A DNA stretch of 15,024 bases from Candidatus Zixiibacteriota bacterium (GTDB lineage: Bacteria > Zixibacteria > MSB-5A5 > GN15 > FEB-12): positions 1-15,024 of the forward strand of contig JADFLZ010000017.1 in the NCBI GenBank assembly GCA_022564135.1, read 5' to 3'. Both the position numbers and the translations under genes were made by a program. The notes under the pieces are model-generated. The model worked only from the letters and a program-made list of their open reading frames with translations, had not been told where the DNA came from and did not search any database. This document shows, one piece after another, positions 1 through 7,056 of the stretch (positions are counted from its first letter, which is position 1; each line of letters starts with the position of its first letter).

Positions 1-1
1 G

Positions 2-1072
2 CAAAGTCTTTGGCGATATCGTGAGTTACTGCCAGTTAATGATGATGCTCACATAGTAAGTTTAGGCGAAACTATTACGCCGCTAATTCACTGTCCGCGT
101 CTGGGAAATGAGCTAGGTGTAAAAAACTTATACATCAAAGATGAATCGCGCCTGCCTACCGGTTCATTTAAAGCCCGCGGTATGGCTATGGCTATTTCCA
201 TGGCGAAACAATTTGGAATCAAACGTGTTGCGGTACCCACTGCGGGAAATGCCGGCGGAGCCCTCGCTGCGTATGCAGCTAAAGCCCAAATCGAGTGTTA
301 CATCTTTATGCCTTCCGATACGCCAATGGTTAATCGCTACGAAGCGGGGATATTTGGGGCAAAGGTGTTTCTTATTGATGCACTAATAAACGAGTGTGGC
401 AGACTTGTTCGCGAAGGCAAAGATCAAATGGACTGGTTCGATATAAGCACACTCAAAGAGCCGTATCGGATCGAAGGCAAAAAAACTATGGGGCTGGAGC
501 TGGCCCAGCAGTTTGACTGGAAACTGCCTGATGTCATTCTCTATCCTACCGGAGGAGGTACCGGCTTGATTGGTATGTGGAAAGCGTTCAAAGAACTTAG
601 AGAATTGGGCTGGCTAAAATCTGAAATAATGCCAAGAATGGTAGCGGTTCAGTCAGATGGCTGCTGCCCGATAGTAGACGCTTTCAAAAGCGGAGAACGA
701 TTCGCCAAGCCCTTTCAAAATGCAAAGACTATAGCCTGGGGTATAAGAGTGCCTGCAGCCATTGGCGACTTTATGATTTTGGAGGCAATAAACGAAAGCC
801 ATGGCACAGCCGTAGCCGTTGACGAAAAGATGATTGACGAATGGACGAAAATTTCATCAGAGAAAACCGGCCTCTCAATTTGTCCTGAGACAGCTGCCTG
901 CCTGGGGGCGCTGGAACTTTTGAAAAACCAGAATTGGCTTCAAGCTGATGACAGAGTTTTAATTTTTAATACTGCTTCGGGTCAAAAATACAAAGATTCA
1001 AAGAAAGTCGAACTCCCCAAAATTAATATCCACGAAGAAATAGACTGGCAGATGATAGAAGCAAGTTTCTAA
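2..1072 (+). CDS. thrC: Threonine synthase, 3' portion (5' end outside window)
   Basis: PLP-dependent fold type II enzyme, probably threonine synthase, which converts O-phosphohomoserine to threonine in the cytoplasm as the last step of threonine synthesis. The frame is open from base 2, giving 356 codons; the family is usually about 390-420 residues, so some 40-60 N-terminal residues lie outside. The first visible ATG (182) is internal, because conserved sequence precedes it: a TPL segment, then KDESRLPTGSFKARG, whose Lys (codon 170-172) is the expected PLP Schiff-base lysine. Further matches are the AGNAGGA substrate loop and the phosphate-binding loop PTGGGTG near 545-565. It is convergent with the peroxiredoxin gene, 31 bp apart. 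Other fold type II lyases (threonine dehydratase, cysteate synthase) are possible, but the SFKARG context and the C-terminal half fit threonine synthase best. Confidence 0.88.
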   Translation, partial: QSLWRYRELLPVNDDAHIVSLGETITPLIHCPRLGNELGVKNLYIKDESRLPTGSFKARGMAMAISMAKQFGIKRVAVPTAGNAGGALAAYAAKAQIECYIFMPSDTPMVNRYEAGIFGAKVFLIDALINECGRLVREGKDQMDWFDISTLKEPYRIEGKKTMGLELAQQFDWKLPDVILYPTGGGTGLIGMWKAFKELRELGWLKSEIMPRMVAVQSDGCCPIVDAFKSGERFAKPFQNAKTIAWGIRVPAAIGDFMILEAINESHGTAVAVDEKMIDEWTKISSEKTGLSICPETAACLGALELLKNQNWLQADDRVLIFNTASGQKYKDSKKVELPKINIHEEIDWQMIEASF

Positions 1073-1103
1073 GCTACAAGCTTCCAATTTTAGATCGCGA
1101 ATT

Positions 1104-1745
1104 TTACTTTATGTCCGGCTGCGGCGTTATGCGCAGATACGGACGTTCTTCTTTCCAGCCTTTGGGAAATTTCTGTTTCAATTCATCGGGATCAGTAATC
1201 GACGGAAGAATCACGCAGTCACCGCCTTGTTTCCAGTTGGCCGGGGTAGCCACCTGATGATACGAAGTCAGCTGCAGCGAATCTATAACCCGCAGAATCT
1301 CATTAAAATCACGCCCGGTTGGCGCCGGATAAGTAAGAGTTAAACGAATCTTTTTATCAGGATCAATGACAAATACCGAACGCACGGTAACAGTTTCGCT
1401 TGCTTCCGGATGAAGCATGCCATACAAAGTGGCAACTTTTCTGTCAGCGTCTGCGATAAGCGGAAAGTTCACGGTAGTATCCTGAGTCTGGTTTATATCT
1501 TCAATCCATTTTTTATGAGAATCTAACGAGTCAACCGATAATGCTATGATTTTGACATTTCTTTTTTCAAACTCACTCTTGAGTTTTGAGGCGGCACCCA
1601 GTTCGGTCGTGCAGACCGGCGTAAAATCTGCCGGATGCGAAAACAAAATCCCCCATGAATCGCCGAGCCACTCGTGAAAATTGATCTTTCCTTCGGTACT
1701 TTCCTGAACAAAGTCAGGAGCAGTACTACCCAAATTTAAGGACAT
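1104..1745 (-). CDS. Peroxiredoxin, Prx6 / 1-Cys type
   Basis: Thiol peroxidase of 213 residues, a typical length for the Prx6 (1-Cys) subfamily, which reduces H2O2 and organic hydroperoxides in the cytosol. The peroxidatic motif PADFTPVCTTE is present, with Cys45 as the attacking residue and Pro38 and Thr42 filling the PxxxTxxC signature; Arg123 in VRSVF is the likely catalytic Arg. The long C-terminal arm (TPANWKQGGDC onward) is the extension that separates Prx6 from shorter AhpC/BCP proteins. A second Cys (Cys177) sits in this arm and could resolve the sulfenate, but that is inference. The ATG follows a strong Shine-Dalgarno (AAGAGGAGGAAATT then ATG). No signal peptide is visible. It is probably transcribed alone from a promoter in the gap upstream. 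Confidence 0.93.
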   Translation of the reverse strand: MSLNLGSTAPDFVQESTEGKINFHEWLGDSWGILFSHPADFTPVCTTELGAASKLKSEFEKRNVKIIALSVDSLDSHKKWIEDINQTQDTTVNFPLIADADRKVATLYGMLHPEASETVTVRSVFVIDPDKKIRLTLTYPAPTGRDFNEILRVIDSLQLTSYHQVATPANWKQGGDCVILPSITDPDELKQKFPKGWKEERPYLRITPQPDIK

Positions 1746-1785
1746 AATTTCCTCCTCTTGCCTTCAATTAATCATTCCTATTTTG

Positions 1786-1819
1786 ATTATATATTTAAAC
1801 ATTTAGCATTTTGAGTCAA
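1786..1819 (-). promoter_or_regulatory. Candidate promoter for the peroxiredoxin gene
   Basis: On the minus strand TTGACT (1814-1819) lies upstream of an AT-rich stretch containing a perfect TATAAT (1786-1791). The spacing between these two is 22 nt, too long for a standard sigma-70 pair; AAATAT at 1791-1796 would give 17 nt. One of the two hexamers is probably used, about 45 bp before the start codon. Confidence 0.4.
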
Positions 1820-1994
1820 TATTCACGCCAGCATCCATTGCAATATAAGTGCCGTCCGACCAGTAATCATATGACTACAAGTAGTATTGTCAAGCTCTAC
1901 TTTGCTGCGACAACTTAATGATTCTTCATAAAAGAGAAGCTTGAGCCAACTTAAAGTTGGCGAAACCTTCGATATTCTATTGTGGAAACAAATT

Positions 1995-2021
1995 CAGGAG
2001 GTGAAAGAACTTCACCTGCTG
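1995..2021 (-). terminator. Probable terminator of the OmpA-family gene
   Basis: Inverted repeat: AGGTGAA pairs with TTCACCT across a 5-nt loop, and after one mismatch CAG pairs with CTG. On the minus strand it starts about 40 nt after the OmpA-family stop and is followed by AATTTGTTTCC, a weak T-rich tail. The tail is poor, so this may instead be an RNA-stabilising 3' hairpin. Confidence 0.5.
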
Positions 2022-2062
2022 CTAAATAGAAATCATAAAATTTTATAAATAACGGGCGTCAG

Positions 2063-3589
2063 CTACTGCATTATGATGATATCGATACGGCGGTTTTTTG
2101 CGCGCCCGTCTCTGGTCTTGTTAGAGGCAACCGGCTTGTCTGAGCCAAACCCCATTGACCGGATCCTTCCTGCGGAAATCATCAAAGATTGTCTCAAGTA
2201 CTGCATAATGGCGTAGGCTCTTTTTTCAGAAAGCAGCATATTGGTGCTGGCGTTGCCGGTCGCATCTGTATGACCTTCAACCATAAGCTTTGCCTCCGGA
2301 AACATTTTGATGATTTCATTTACTTTTTCCAGAAGCGGCACATGCGAATCTTTCAAGTAGGCTTTGCCAACATCAAAAGAAATTCCGCTTAAGCGCAAGA
2401 CTATGTCATTCGAGGCATTAAACAAAACTTCGCCTTCGGAAGGACTAATGAGCGACCTGGCTTTTCTGTACTTTTCATCGTGCTCTTGTCTTTCACTTAA
2501 CTCAGCAGATATGTTTTGATTTTCGGTCTCAAGGCTGCTCAGTTTTTTCCGTTTGCGCTTTAACTCAGTTGATACCTTTTCATGTTTTGTCAAAAGTTTG
2601 TCAAAGTGTGAATCCAGCTGGGCAACCAAGCGCTCGGAGCTGGCGACTTCGGGCTCATCGCCGAATTTCGTTACCATGGCCGAAAGCCAGCGGGTCAGAA
2701 AATCGTTATCTGTCTGCATAGCATTTATATAATGAATGAGGCTGTCGGCGGCGGCCATGGGACCATTATCAAACGGCAAATGCTCTGCCCCGATTGATGC
2801 TCCGATTCTGTTCATCTGTATTTCATAAATGAGCATCAGTTTTTCCCAGGCCTGATCATTGCGGTTTAGGGCCCTGACTGAAAGCGCAATGTTTGAGGCG
2901 TGACGTGCTTCGTACTCACTTCGCTTGGCTTCGGCTATAGCGGTTTCTTTATCGTAGCGGTCATTTGAAATAATTGCGTTTGATTTCGTTCTGGCAATTT
3001 TGGCCTTATCAAAAGTGCTTAATGCGAATTTGTCGGCTCCATCCAGTTTAGCTTTGGCAATCTGGGCATCGGCGCTGCCCAAAATTGATTTCCTGATAGC
3101 CTCTATTTCTGCCTTATCGTAGAGCATAGAGGATTTGGCCGCTTCTTTTAGCCCGCCTTTGACGTCTCCTTTTTCGACTTTTGCCGTAGCCTTAATAAAT
3201 CGAGTCTCTGCCTTAAAGTATAGTTCAGAAACCAGCGACGCAGCTCTGGCGGCAATCGCTTTTTCTCTGGGCTGCAGATATTCTTTGAGCGTAAGCTTGG
3301 CTACTTCGGTTGTCTTGAGGGCGTGTTCTGCGAACTCAGCGGCCTTGGCAACATGCTTGTTTATTGTCTTTTGGTTACGATTTGATTGAACCGCTTCCCG
3401 GGCTTTCATAAATTCCTGTTCAGACTTCTTCATCACTTTGGGGGCAAAGGTGGAGCCGCCCATTACCCGGGCCGAATCCATCAGCTGCGAAAGATTATTG
3501 AAGGCGTTAGTCCCTGCAGCGACTGAACTGCCTGAAATCAACAGCATAGCGCTTATCAATAATACCATGTTTTTGGCTGAGAAATTCAT
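2063..3589 (-). CDS. OmpA-family protein with long helical N-terminal region
   Basis: Exported envelope protein of 508 residues that likely links the outer membrane or periplasm to peptidoglycan. Residues 1-25 are a signal peptide (cleavage likely after SSVAA); there is no lipobox Cys. Residues about 30-310 are almost all helical, with repeated Ala-rich segments of the form A-x-x-x-F/Y-x-x-A, resembling tandem DUF4398-like or tetratricopeptide-like helices. A charged coiled coil spans about 318-378. Residues about 390-508 are an OmpA C-terminal domain: SFDVGKAYL, EGHTDATG (Asp442 should bind the meso-diaminopimelate moiety) and the NRRIDI signature (Arg about 500-501). There is no N-terminal beta-barrel, so it is not a classical OmpA porin. 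The ATG has a good Shine-Dalgarno (AAAGGAGCAGCCAAG then ATG). It is probably monocistronic, with a hairpin after the stop. Confidence 0.88.
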   Translation of the reverse strand: MNFSAKNMVLLISAMLLISGSSVAAGTNAFNNLSQLMDSARVMGGSTFAPKVMKKSEQEFMKAREAVQSNRNQKTINKHVAKAAEFAEHALKTTEVAKLTLKEYLQPREKAIAARAASLVSELYFKAETRFIKATAKVEKGDVKGGLKEAAKSSMLYDKAEIEAIRKSILGSADAQIAKAKLDGADKFALSTFDKAKIARTKSNAIISNDRYDKETAIAEAKRSEYEARHASNIALSVRALNRNDQAWEKLMLIYEIQMNRIGASIGAEHLPFDNGPMAAADSLIHYINAMQTDNDFLTRWLSAMVTKFGDEPEVASSERLVAQLDSHFDKLLTKHEKVSTELKRKRKKLSSLETENQNISAELSERQEHDEKYRKARSLISPSEGEVLFNASNDIVLRLSGISFDVGKAYLKDSHVPLLEKVNEIIKMFPEAKLMVEGHTDATGNASTNMLLSEKRAYAIMQYLRQSLMISAGRIRSMGFGSDKPVASNKTRDGRAKNRRIDIIIMQ

Positions 3590-3630
3590 CTTGGCTGCTC
3601 CTTTTTTTATTCTGGGACTAATTCTCTTTA

Positions 3631-3677
3631 ATTATCGGCCAAATTCGTTATCGATTGAGTGACAATCCAGTGACAAT
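3631..3677 (-). promoter_or_regulatory. PHO-box-like tandem repeat and promoter region of the OmpA-family gene
   Basis: On the minus strand TTGTCAC-TGGA-TTGTCAC-TCAA is a perfect 7-bp direct repeat with an 11-bp period (plus-strand 9-mers AGTGACAAT at 3658-3666 and 3669-3677). This is the architecture bound by PhoB and other OmpR-family response regulators. TTGTCA also resembles a -35 box; GATAAC 18 nt downstream of the first copy, or GATAAT (3631-3636), are -10 candidates. The repeats end about 70 bp upstream of the start codon. Confidence 0.4.
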
Positions 3678-3688
3678 AATTGAATATT

Positions 3689-3715
3689 TTGACATAGAAT
3701 TAGCTATGAGATAGC
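3689..3715 (+). promoter_or_regulatory. TTGACA box followed by short palindrome upstream of the DNRLRE-like gene
   Basis: A consensus TTGACA (3689-3694) points toward the + strand gene. It is followed by the inverted repeat GCTAT-GAG-ATAGC (3703-3715). I find no convincing -10 hexamer at 16-18 nt, so the promoter call is weak; the palindrome could be an operator half-site pair. Confidence 0.25.
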
Positions 3716-3815
3716 CATATGAGGGAACTATTGATAAGCCAGATTGTTTGGCAAGTTAAGATACCTAATGGATCATGTATTTCGTGATTTCTATTTAGAT
3801 AAACAGAATTTTTCA

Positions 3816-4757
3816 ATGATGACAAAAGCTCTATTTTTCAAACTAAAATTGACTTTTCTATTACTGCTGACTTTTCTTGCATTTTCCTCTACGGGGTACA
3901 CTTCTGAATCAGTCGAAGTGCAAATAGGAGCTGCCAAGGATAATACCTTATATGAATCCGCCACCGGCTCTTTAAGTAATGGATCAGGCGAGCATTTTTT
4001 TGTCGGACAAACTGCTGCGGGAGGCGGCTTTAAGATTAGGCGTGGATTAATTGCCTTTAATATTGCCGAAAAAATACCTGCCGGATCGTCTATTCAATCG
4101 GTCGTTTTGACAATTTCGATGAACAAAACTATTTCAGGAAACCAGACTGTCTCTTTGCATAAGCTTGTTGCCGATTGGGGTGAAGGGACATCAGAAGCAG
4201 CTTTTGGGGAAGGAATGGGAGCCCCTGCTACGACTAACGATGCCACCTGGCTGCACCGATTTTATGATTCGATTCTTTGGACTACTGCCGGTGGAGATTA
4301 TATTCCCTCAGCAAGTGCTTCGACGACAGTTGGAGGAATAGCTTCATATACGTTTGGTTCATCGCCCCAATTAGTTGTTGATGCTCAGGATTGGCTCGAC
4401 AACCCCGGCAATAATTTCGGTTGGGTTTTGACAGGTAGTGAAGATACTACGCTTACTGCCAAGCGATTTGCCTCTAAAGATAATGTAAATGAAACCAGCC
4501 GGCCGATACTATCTGTCACATATATCCCGCCTCCCTGCTGTATAGGGCTGCGCGGAGATTTTGACGGTGACGGTAATAATGCAACTACCTTAGATTTGGA
4601 TTATCTGGTAGATGATATGTTTCGAGGCGGGCCGGCTTCACCCTGCCCCGAAGAAGCGGATATTAATAACGACGGGCGGATATCTACAATACTCGACTTA
4701 ACTTTCCTTATAGACGTGATTTACAGAGGAGGAGCCGCACCCGATTCATGTCCTTAA
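3816..4757 (+). CDS. Exported DNRLRE-like protein with C-terminal dockerin-like module
   Basis: Secreted or surface protein of about 313 residues. The open frame extends up to a TTG at 3744 and an ATG at 3768, but those starts add an acidic stretch before the hydrophobic core. ATG 3816 (or 3819) gives a normal signal peptide: MMTKALFFKLK, a Leu-rich core, then a cleavage region near GYTS. None of the starts has a good Shine-Dalgarno, so this is uncertain. Residues about 33-238 are all-beta: VQIGAAKDNTLYE, RRGLIAFNI, then VVLTISMN, matching DNRLRE-type domains, a beta-sandwich common in adhesins and cell-wall-associated proteins. Residues 241-313 are the dockerin-like module: CC, GDFDGDGN, CPEEAD, DINNDG, and a final Cys. 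The next two genes end the same way. Ligand unknown. Confidence 0.75.
   Translation: MMTKALFFKLKLTFLLLLTFLAFSSTGYTSESVEVQIGAAKDNTLYESATGSLSNGSGEHFFVGQTAAGGGFKIRRGLIAFNIAEKIPAGSSIQSVVLTISMNKTISGNQTVSLHKLVADWGEGTSEAAFGEGMGAPATTNDATWLHRFYDSILWTTAGGDYIPSASASTTVGGIASYTFGSSPQLVVDAQDWLDNPGNNFGWVLTGSEDTTLTAKRFASKDNVNETSRPILSVTYIPPPCCIGLRGDFDGDGNNATTLDLDYLVDDMFRGGPASPCPEEADINNDGRISTILDLTFLIDVIYRGGAAPDSCP
4536..4754 (+). other. Dockerin-like C-terminal module, copy 1
   Basis: Encodes CCIGLRGD followed by two Ca-loop-like segments, DFDGDGNNATTLD and DINNDGRISTILD, each followed by a helix-like segment ending in F/Y-R-G-G. CP precedes the second loop and a Cys is penultimate. Each loop has its last Asp at position 13, one later than a canonical EF-hand or dockerin loop. 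Confidence 0.75.
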
Positions 4758-4843
4758 AAGGCTTCTTAGACCTCTTAGAGAGCAAATAACGGGATATTAC
4801 AAATTTCGGTGTTGCATAGATTAAAAAATCAATTATCTTGGGA

Positions 4844-4849
4844 TATAAT
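4844..4849 (+). promoter_or_regulatory. Candidate -10 box for the cupredoxin-CHRD gene
   Basis: A perfect TATAAT lies 73 bp before the ATG in the 165-bp gap. The hexamer 17 nt upstream is only TTAAAA, so the -35 is poor. The rest of the gap (4758-4922) shows no gene and no clear terminator for the preceding gene. Confidence 0.35.
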
Positions 4850-4922
4850 TTATTCAATGAGTACTACCTCACTGCTCGATTGGTAATTTTCGCTAATTTA
4901 CATATCAAAGAAAGGGTTGGAA

Positions 4923-6893
4923 ATGAAAAAAACAGCTCAAATTCAAAGTGCCCTCACTTTTTACTTAACAGTATTAATAGTGCTGTTGGCAGTCGGACCA
5001 TTGCATGCTACGGTCCACAATATTGGCGTATCAAGTTTCATGTTCTCCCCGACTAAAACAGTTGTCAGTCCCGGTGACACGGTCAGGTGGGCTCTGGTGT
5101 CCGGAGTTCATACAACTACTTCTGTTACCGGTTCACCCAAATCATGGAATTCGGGAATTCTTGCCAGCGGAGTACCTTTTGACGTCGTTTTTACTGCCGG
5201 CGATGGTCCGGGTCCCTTCCCTTACCTTTGTTCCGTTCACCCAGGTATCATGAAAGACACCATATTTATGGCTCCTGCGCCATCTGAACCAACTCTGTTC
5301 CCGTTCATCCTTGATGACGAGTTTGCGGCTGACTGCGCTGGTACCAACACCGGAGCCAGCGGTTTTGGACTGGCGATATTGAGCCCGGATTCTTCCAATC
5401 TGTCGTTTTTTGTGACTCACGATGTGGCGTCTGTAACCGGCGCCCATATACATAAAGCCGTATCCTGCGTTTCAGGAGGAATCGTTTTCCCGTTCTCGTC
5501 ACCAACCAGCCCCATCAGCGAAGGCTGGGCGCTGTCATTAGCAGATGTAAATGCTCTTTTCGCGGGTAGTCTATACGTCAACATCCATTCTTCAGCTTTC
5601 CCTGCAGGTGAACTCCGCGGACAAATTATACCTGAGCCAATTCGCTTCGTGCATACCTTAGATGAAGCGCAAGCTGCTGCCGGCACCGGTACCGGAAGTT
5701 TTGCCAACGGCTGCGCAGTGGTAACACTGAGCAGTGATGGTTTAGAGCTCTCTGTAGAAGTTACCCATGATGTGGAAACTACTAATGACGGTCACATCCA
5801 TAAGGGAGCACCAGGGATACCCGGACCTATTATCTTCCCGTTTACCAACGCCAACAGCCCGATAAGTGAACTATGGGCATTGGACACTAACGACATCAAA
5901 GACCTATTTCTGGGCGACCTTTATGTTAACATACACTCTGACTTGGATCTAGCTGGAGAAATCAGAGGACAGATTGAAAGACAGGAAATCTCTTTGATTG
6001 CTCAGATCTCCAGAAGTTCATCATATGGTGGAGGCGGCAGCCCTGCTACGGGTTTCGGTGTCTTTACTCTTAGTGCTGATCAAAAAAATCTGGATGTATA
6101 CGTGGAACATGACGTAACAAACCCAAATGGTGCCCACATCCATCTTGGGTTGCCGGGAATATCAGGGCCTATTGTCTTTCCATTATCCGGCTTTACCAGC
6201 CCAATCAGCGATAGCTGGAGCAGCATTACGTTTTCAGACGTAACTGACCTGCTTGACGCTCAGCTTTATGTAAATATTCATTCTGATGAATTTCCAGATG
6301 GTGAAATCCGAGGACAAATCGAAAAGAAACAAGTACAATATAGTTTTGAGCTGAGTGATACTCTGGCCAATGAATGTGCCGGAACCAATACCGGAGCCTC
6401 CGGAGAAGCTTCTACTACCCTTAAGCCGGGCGGTAAAGAAATGACAATTGTGGTAACTCATGACGTGGCCATGCCCATTGATGCGCATATTCACCGCGGT
6501 TTCCAATGCGCGAGCGGTCCTCCCATATTTCCTTTTTCGGGCTCTACCAGTCCTATTGAAGATATCTGGTACCTGTCGTCGGCCGATGTAATAGACCTGC
6601 TTCAGGAAGAATTATATGTTAATATCCACTCAAGTCCATTCCCTGCGGGTGAAATCAGAGGACAATTAGGTTCCTGTTGCATCGGTAATAGAGGTGATGC
6701 CAACGGAGACGGGAACGATGCCAATGTACTTGACCTGACATTCATAGTTGATCGGATATTCAGAGGAGGTGACCCTGCCAGTTGCCCGGACGAAGCCGAC
6801 CTTAACGGTGACGGCGCTTCAACGAATATACTGGATTTGACATTCATAGTTGATCGTATTTTCAGAGGAGGCCCCCCAGCAGGTCCCTGCTAA
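4923..6893 (+). CDS. Exported cupredoxin + four CHRD domains + dockerin-like module
   Basis: Secreted or surface protein of 656 residues. ATG 4923 is chosen over the in-frame TTG at 4917 because AAAGGG lies 6 nt before it. The signal peptide is residues 1-29 (MKKTAQ, a hydrophobic core, LHA). Residues 30-118 form a plastocyanin-like cupredoxin with a full type 1 copper ligand set: His63, then Cys103, His106 and Met110 in YLCSVHPGIM. Four CHRD (chordin-type) domains follow at about 128-235, 240-351, 356-466 and 471-582. Each has T/E-HDV, HIH, a SPIS segment, and L-Y-V-N-IHS ending in GE-x-RGQ. Residues 584-656 are the dockerin-like module. A terminator follows the stop. CHRD function in bacteria is not established; the fused cupredoxin suggests copper binding or an electron-transfer or redox role at the surface, which is inference. 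Confidence 0.85.
   Translation: MKKTAQIQSALTFYLTVLIVLLAVGPLHATVHNIGVSSFMFSPTKTVVSPGDTVRWALVSGVHTTTSVTGSPKSWNSGILASGVPFDVVFTAGDGPGPFPYLCSVHPGIMKDTIFMAPAPSEPTLFPFILDDEFAADCAGTNTGASGFGLAILSPDSSNLSFFVTHDVASVTGAHIHKAVSCVSGGIVFPFSSPTSPISEGWALSLADVNALFAGSLYVNIHSSAFPAGELRGQIIPEPIRFVHTLDEAQAAAGTGTGSFANGCAVVTLSSDGLELSVEVTHDVETTNDGHIHKGAPGIPGPIIFPFTNANSPISELWALDTNDIKDLFLGDLYVNIHSDLDLAGEIRGQIERQEISLIAQISRSSSYGGGGSPATGFGVFTLSADQKNLDVYVEHDVTNPNGAHIHLGLPGISGPIVFPLSGFTSPISDSWSSITFSDVTDLLDAQLYVNIHSDEFPDGEIRGQIEKKQVQYSFELSDTLANECAGTNTGASGEASTTLKPGGKEMTIVVTHDVAMPIDAHIHRGFQCASGPPIFPFSGSTSPIEDIWYLSSADVIDLLQEELYVNIHSSPFPAGEIRGQLGSCCIGNRGDANGDGNDANVLDLTFIVDRIFRGGDPASCPDEADLNGDGASTNILDLTFIVDRIFRGGPPAGPC
5304..6668 (+). 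repeat. Four tandem CHRD-domain repeats
   Basis: Units at 5304-5627, 5640-5975, 5988-6320 and 6333-6668, about 110 codons each, separated by short linkers. Every unit carries HDV, an HIH or AHIH pair and VNIH(S), so four histidines recur per unit. Units 1 and 4 share CAGTNTGASG plus a second Cys (VSCVSG, FQCASG); units 2 and 3 lack both Cys. Confidence 0.85.
6672..6890 (+). other. Dockerin-like C-terminal module, copy 2
   Basis: CCIGNRGD, loop DANGDGNDANVLD, CPDEAD, loop DLNGDGASTNILD, ending in a terminal Cys. The two halves are nearly identical at the DNA level: 6736-6769 and 6838-6871 differ at only 2 of 34 positions. Confidence 0.8.
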
Positions 6894-6934
6894 GACACAA
6901 TCTAAATTTTCAATAAAAATCGTTTTTTGAGAAG

Positions 6935-6970
6935 CAGTCTTTGCGTTTAGACGCGCAAGGGCTGTTTTAT
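6935..6970 (+). terminator. Rho-independent terminator after the cupredoxin-CHRD gene
   Basis: CAGTCTTTGCGT pairs with GCGCAAGGGCTG (12 pairs, three of them G-U) around a 6-nt loop and is followed by TTTTATT. It starts 41 nt after the stop codon and separates this gene from the propeller gene. Confidence 0.75.
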
Positions 6971-7040
6971 TAAATTGAAAATTTGACTTAATATCGAAAT
7001 AAGTTAACTTGGTGCAGAAAGTTACTGCAAACTACCAACC

Positions 7041-7056
7041 GGAGTTACCCGCCTTG
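7041..7056 (+). promoter_or_regulatory. Ribosome site that selects a TTG start
   Basis: GGAG (7041-7044) lies 9 nt before TTG 7054, which opens a normal signal peptide (NIRKSILMTLILTF). The upstream in-frame TTG 7009 and GTG 7012 have no Shine-Dalgarno and would add 15 polar residues. Confidence 0.6.

Larger units (their letters stand above)
1746..2062. other. Intergenic gap of 317 bp with hairpins and a promoter candidate
   Basis: I see no credible gene here. The left part holds the peroxiredoxin ribosome site and promoter candidate. The right part holds three inverted repeats in a row: 1945-1961 (7-bp stem GCCAACT, 3-nt loop), 1977-1991 region (TTGT, GGAA loop, ACAA) and 1995-2021 (10 pairs with one mismatch, 5-nt loop). 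The last is best explained as the terminator of the OmpA-family gene. The other two have no assigned role. Confidence 0.6.

Noticed and set aside
1071..1083. AAGCT-ACA-AGCTT as terminator of threonine synthase
   Set aside because: A 5-bp stem overlapping the stop codon, with only a short T-run after a gap; too weak to call.
3719..3787. 22-codon ATG frame that could be a leader peptide
   Set aside because: No Shine-Dalgarno upstream, no attenuator-like hairpins or run of one amino acid codon after it.
3744..3815. Longer N-terminus for the DNRLRE-like protein
   Set aside because: It would place an acidic, aromatic segment before the signal-peptide core and starts at a TTG without a ribosome site at proper distance (GAGGG is about 19 nt away).
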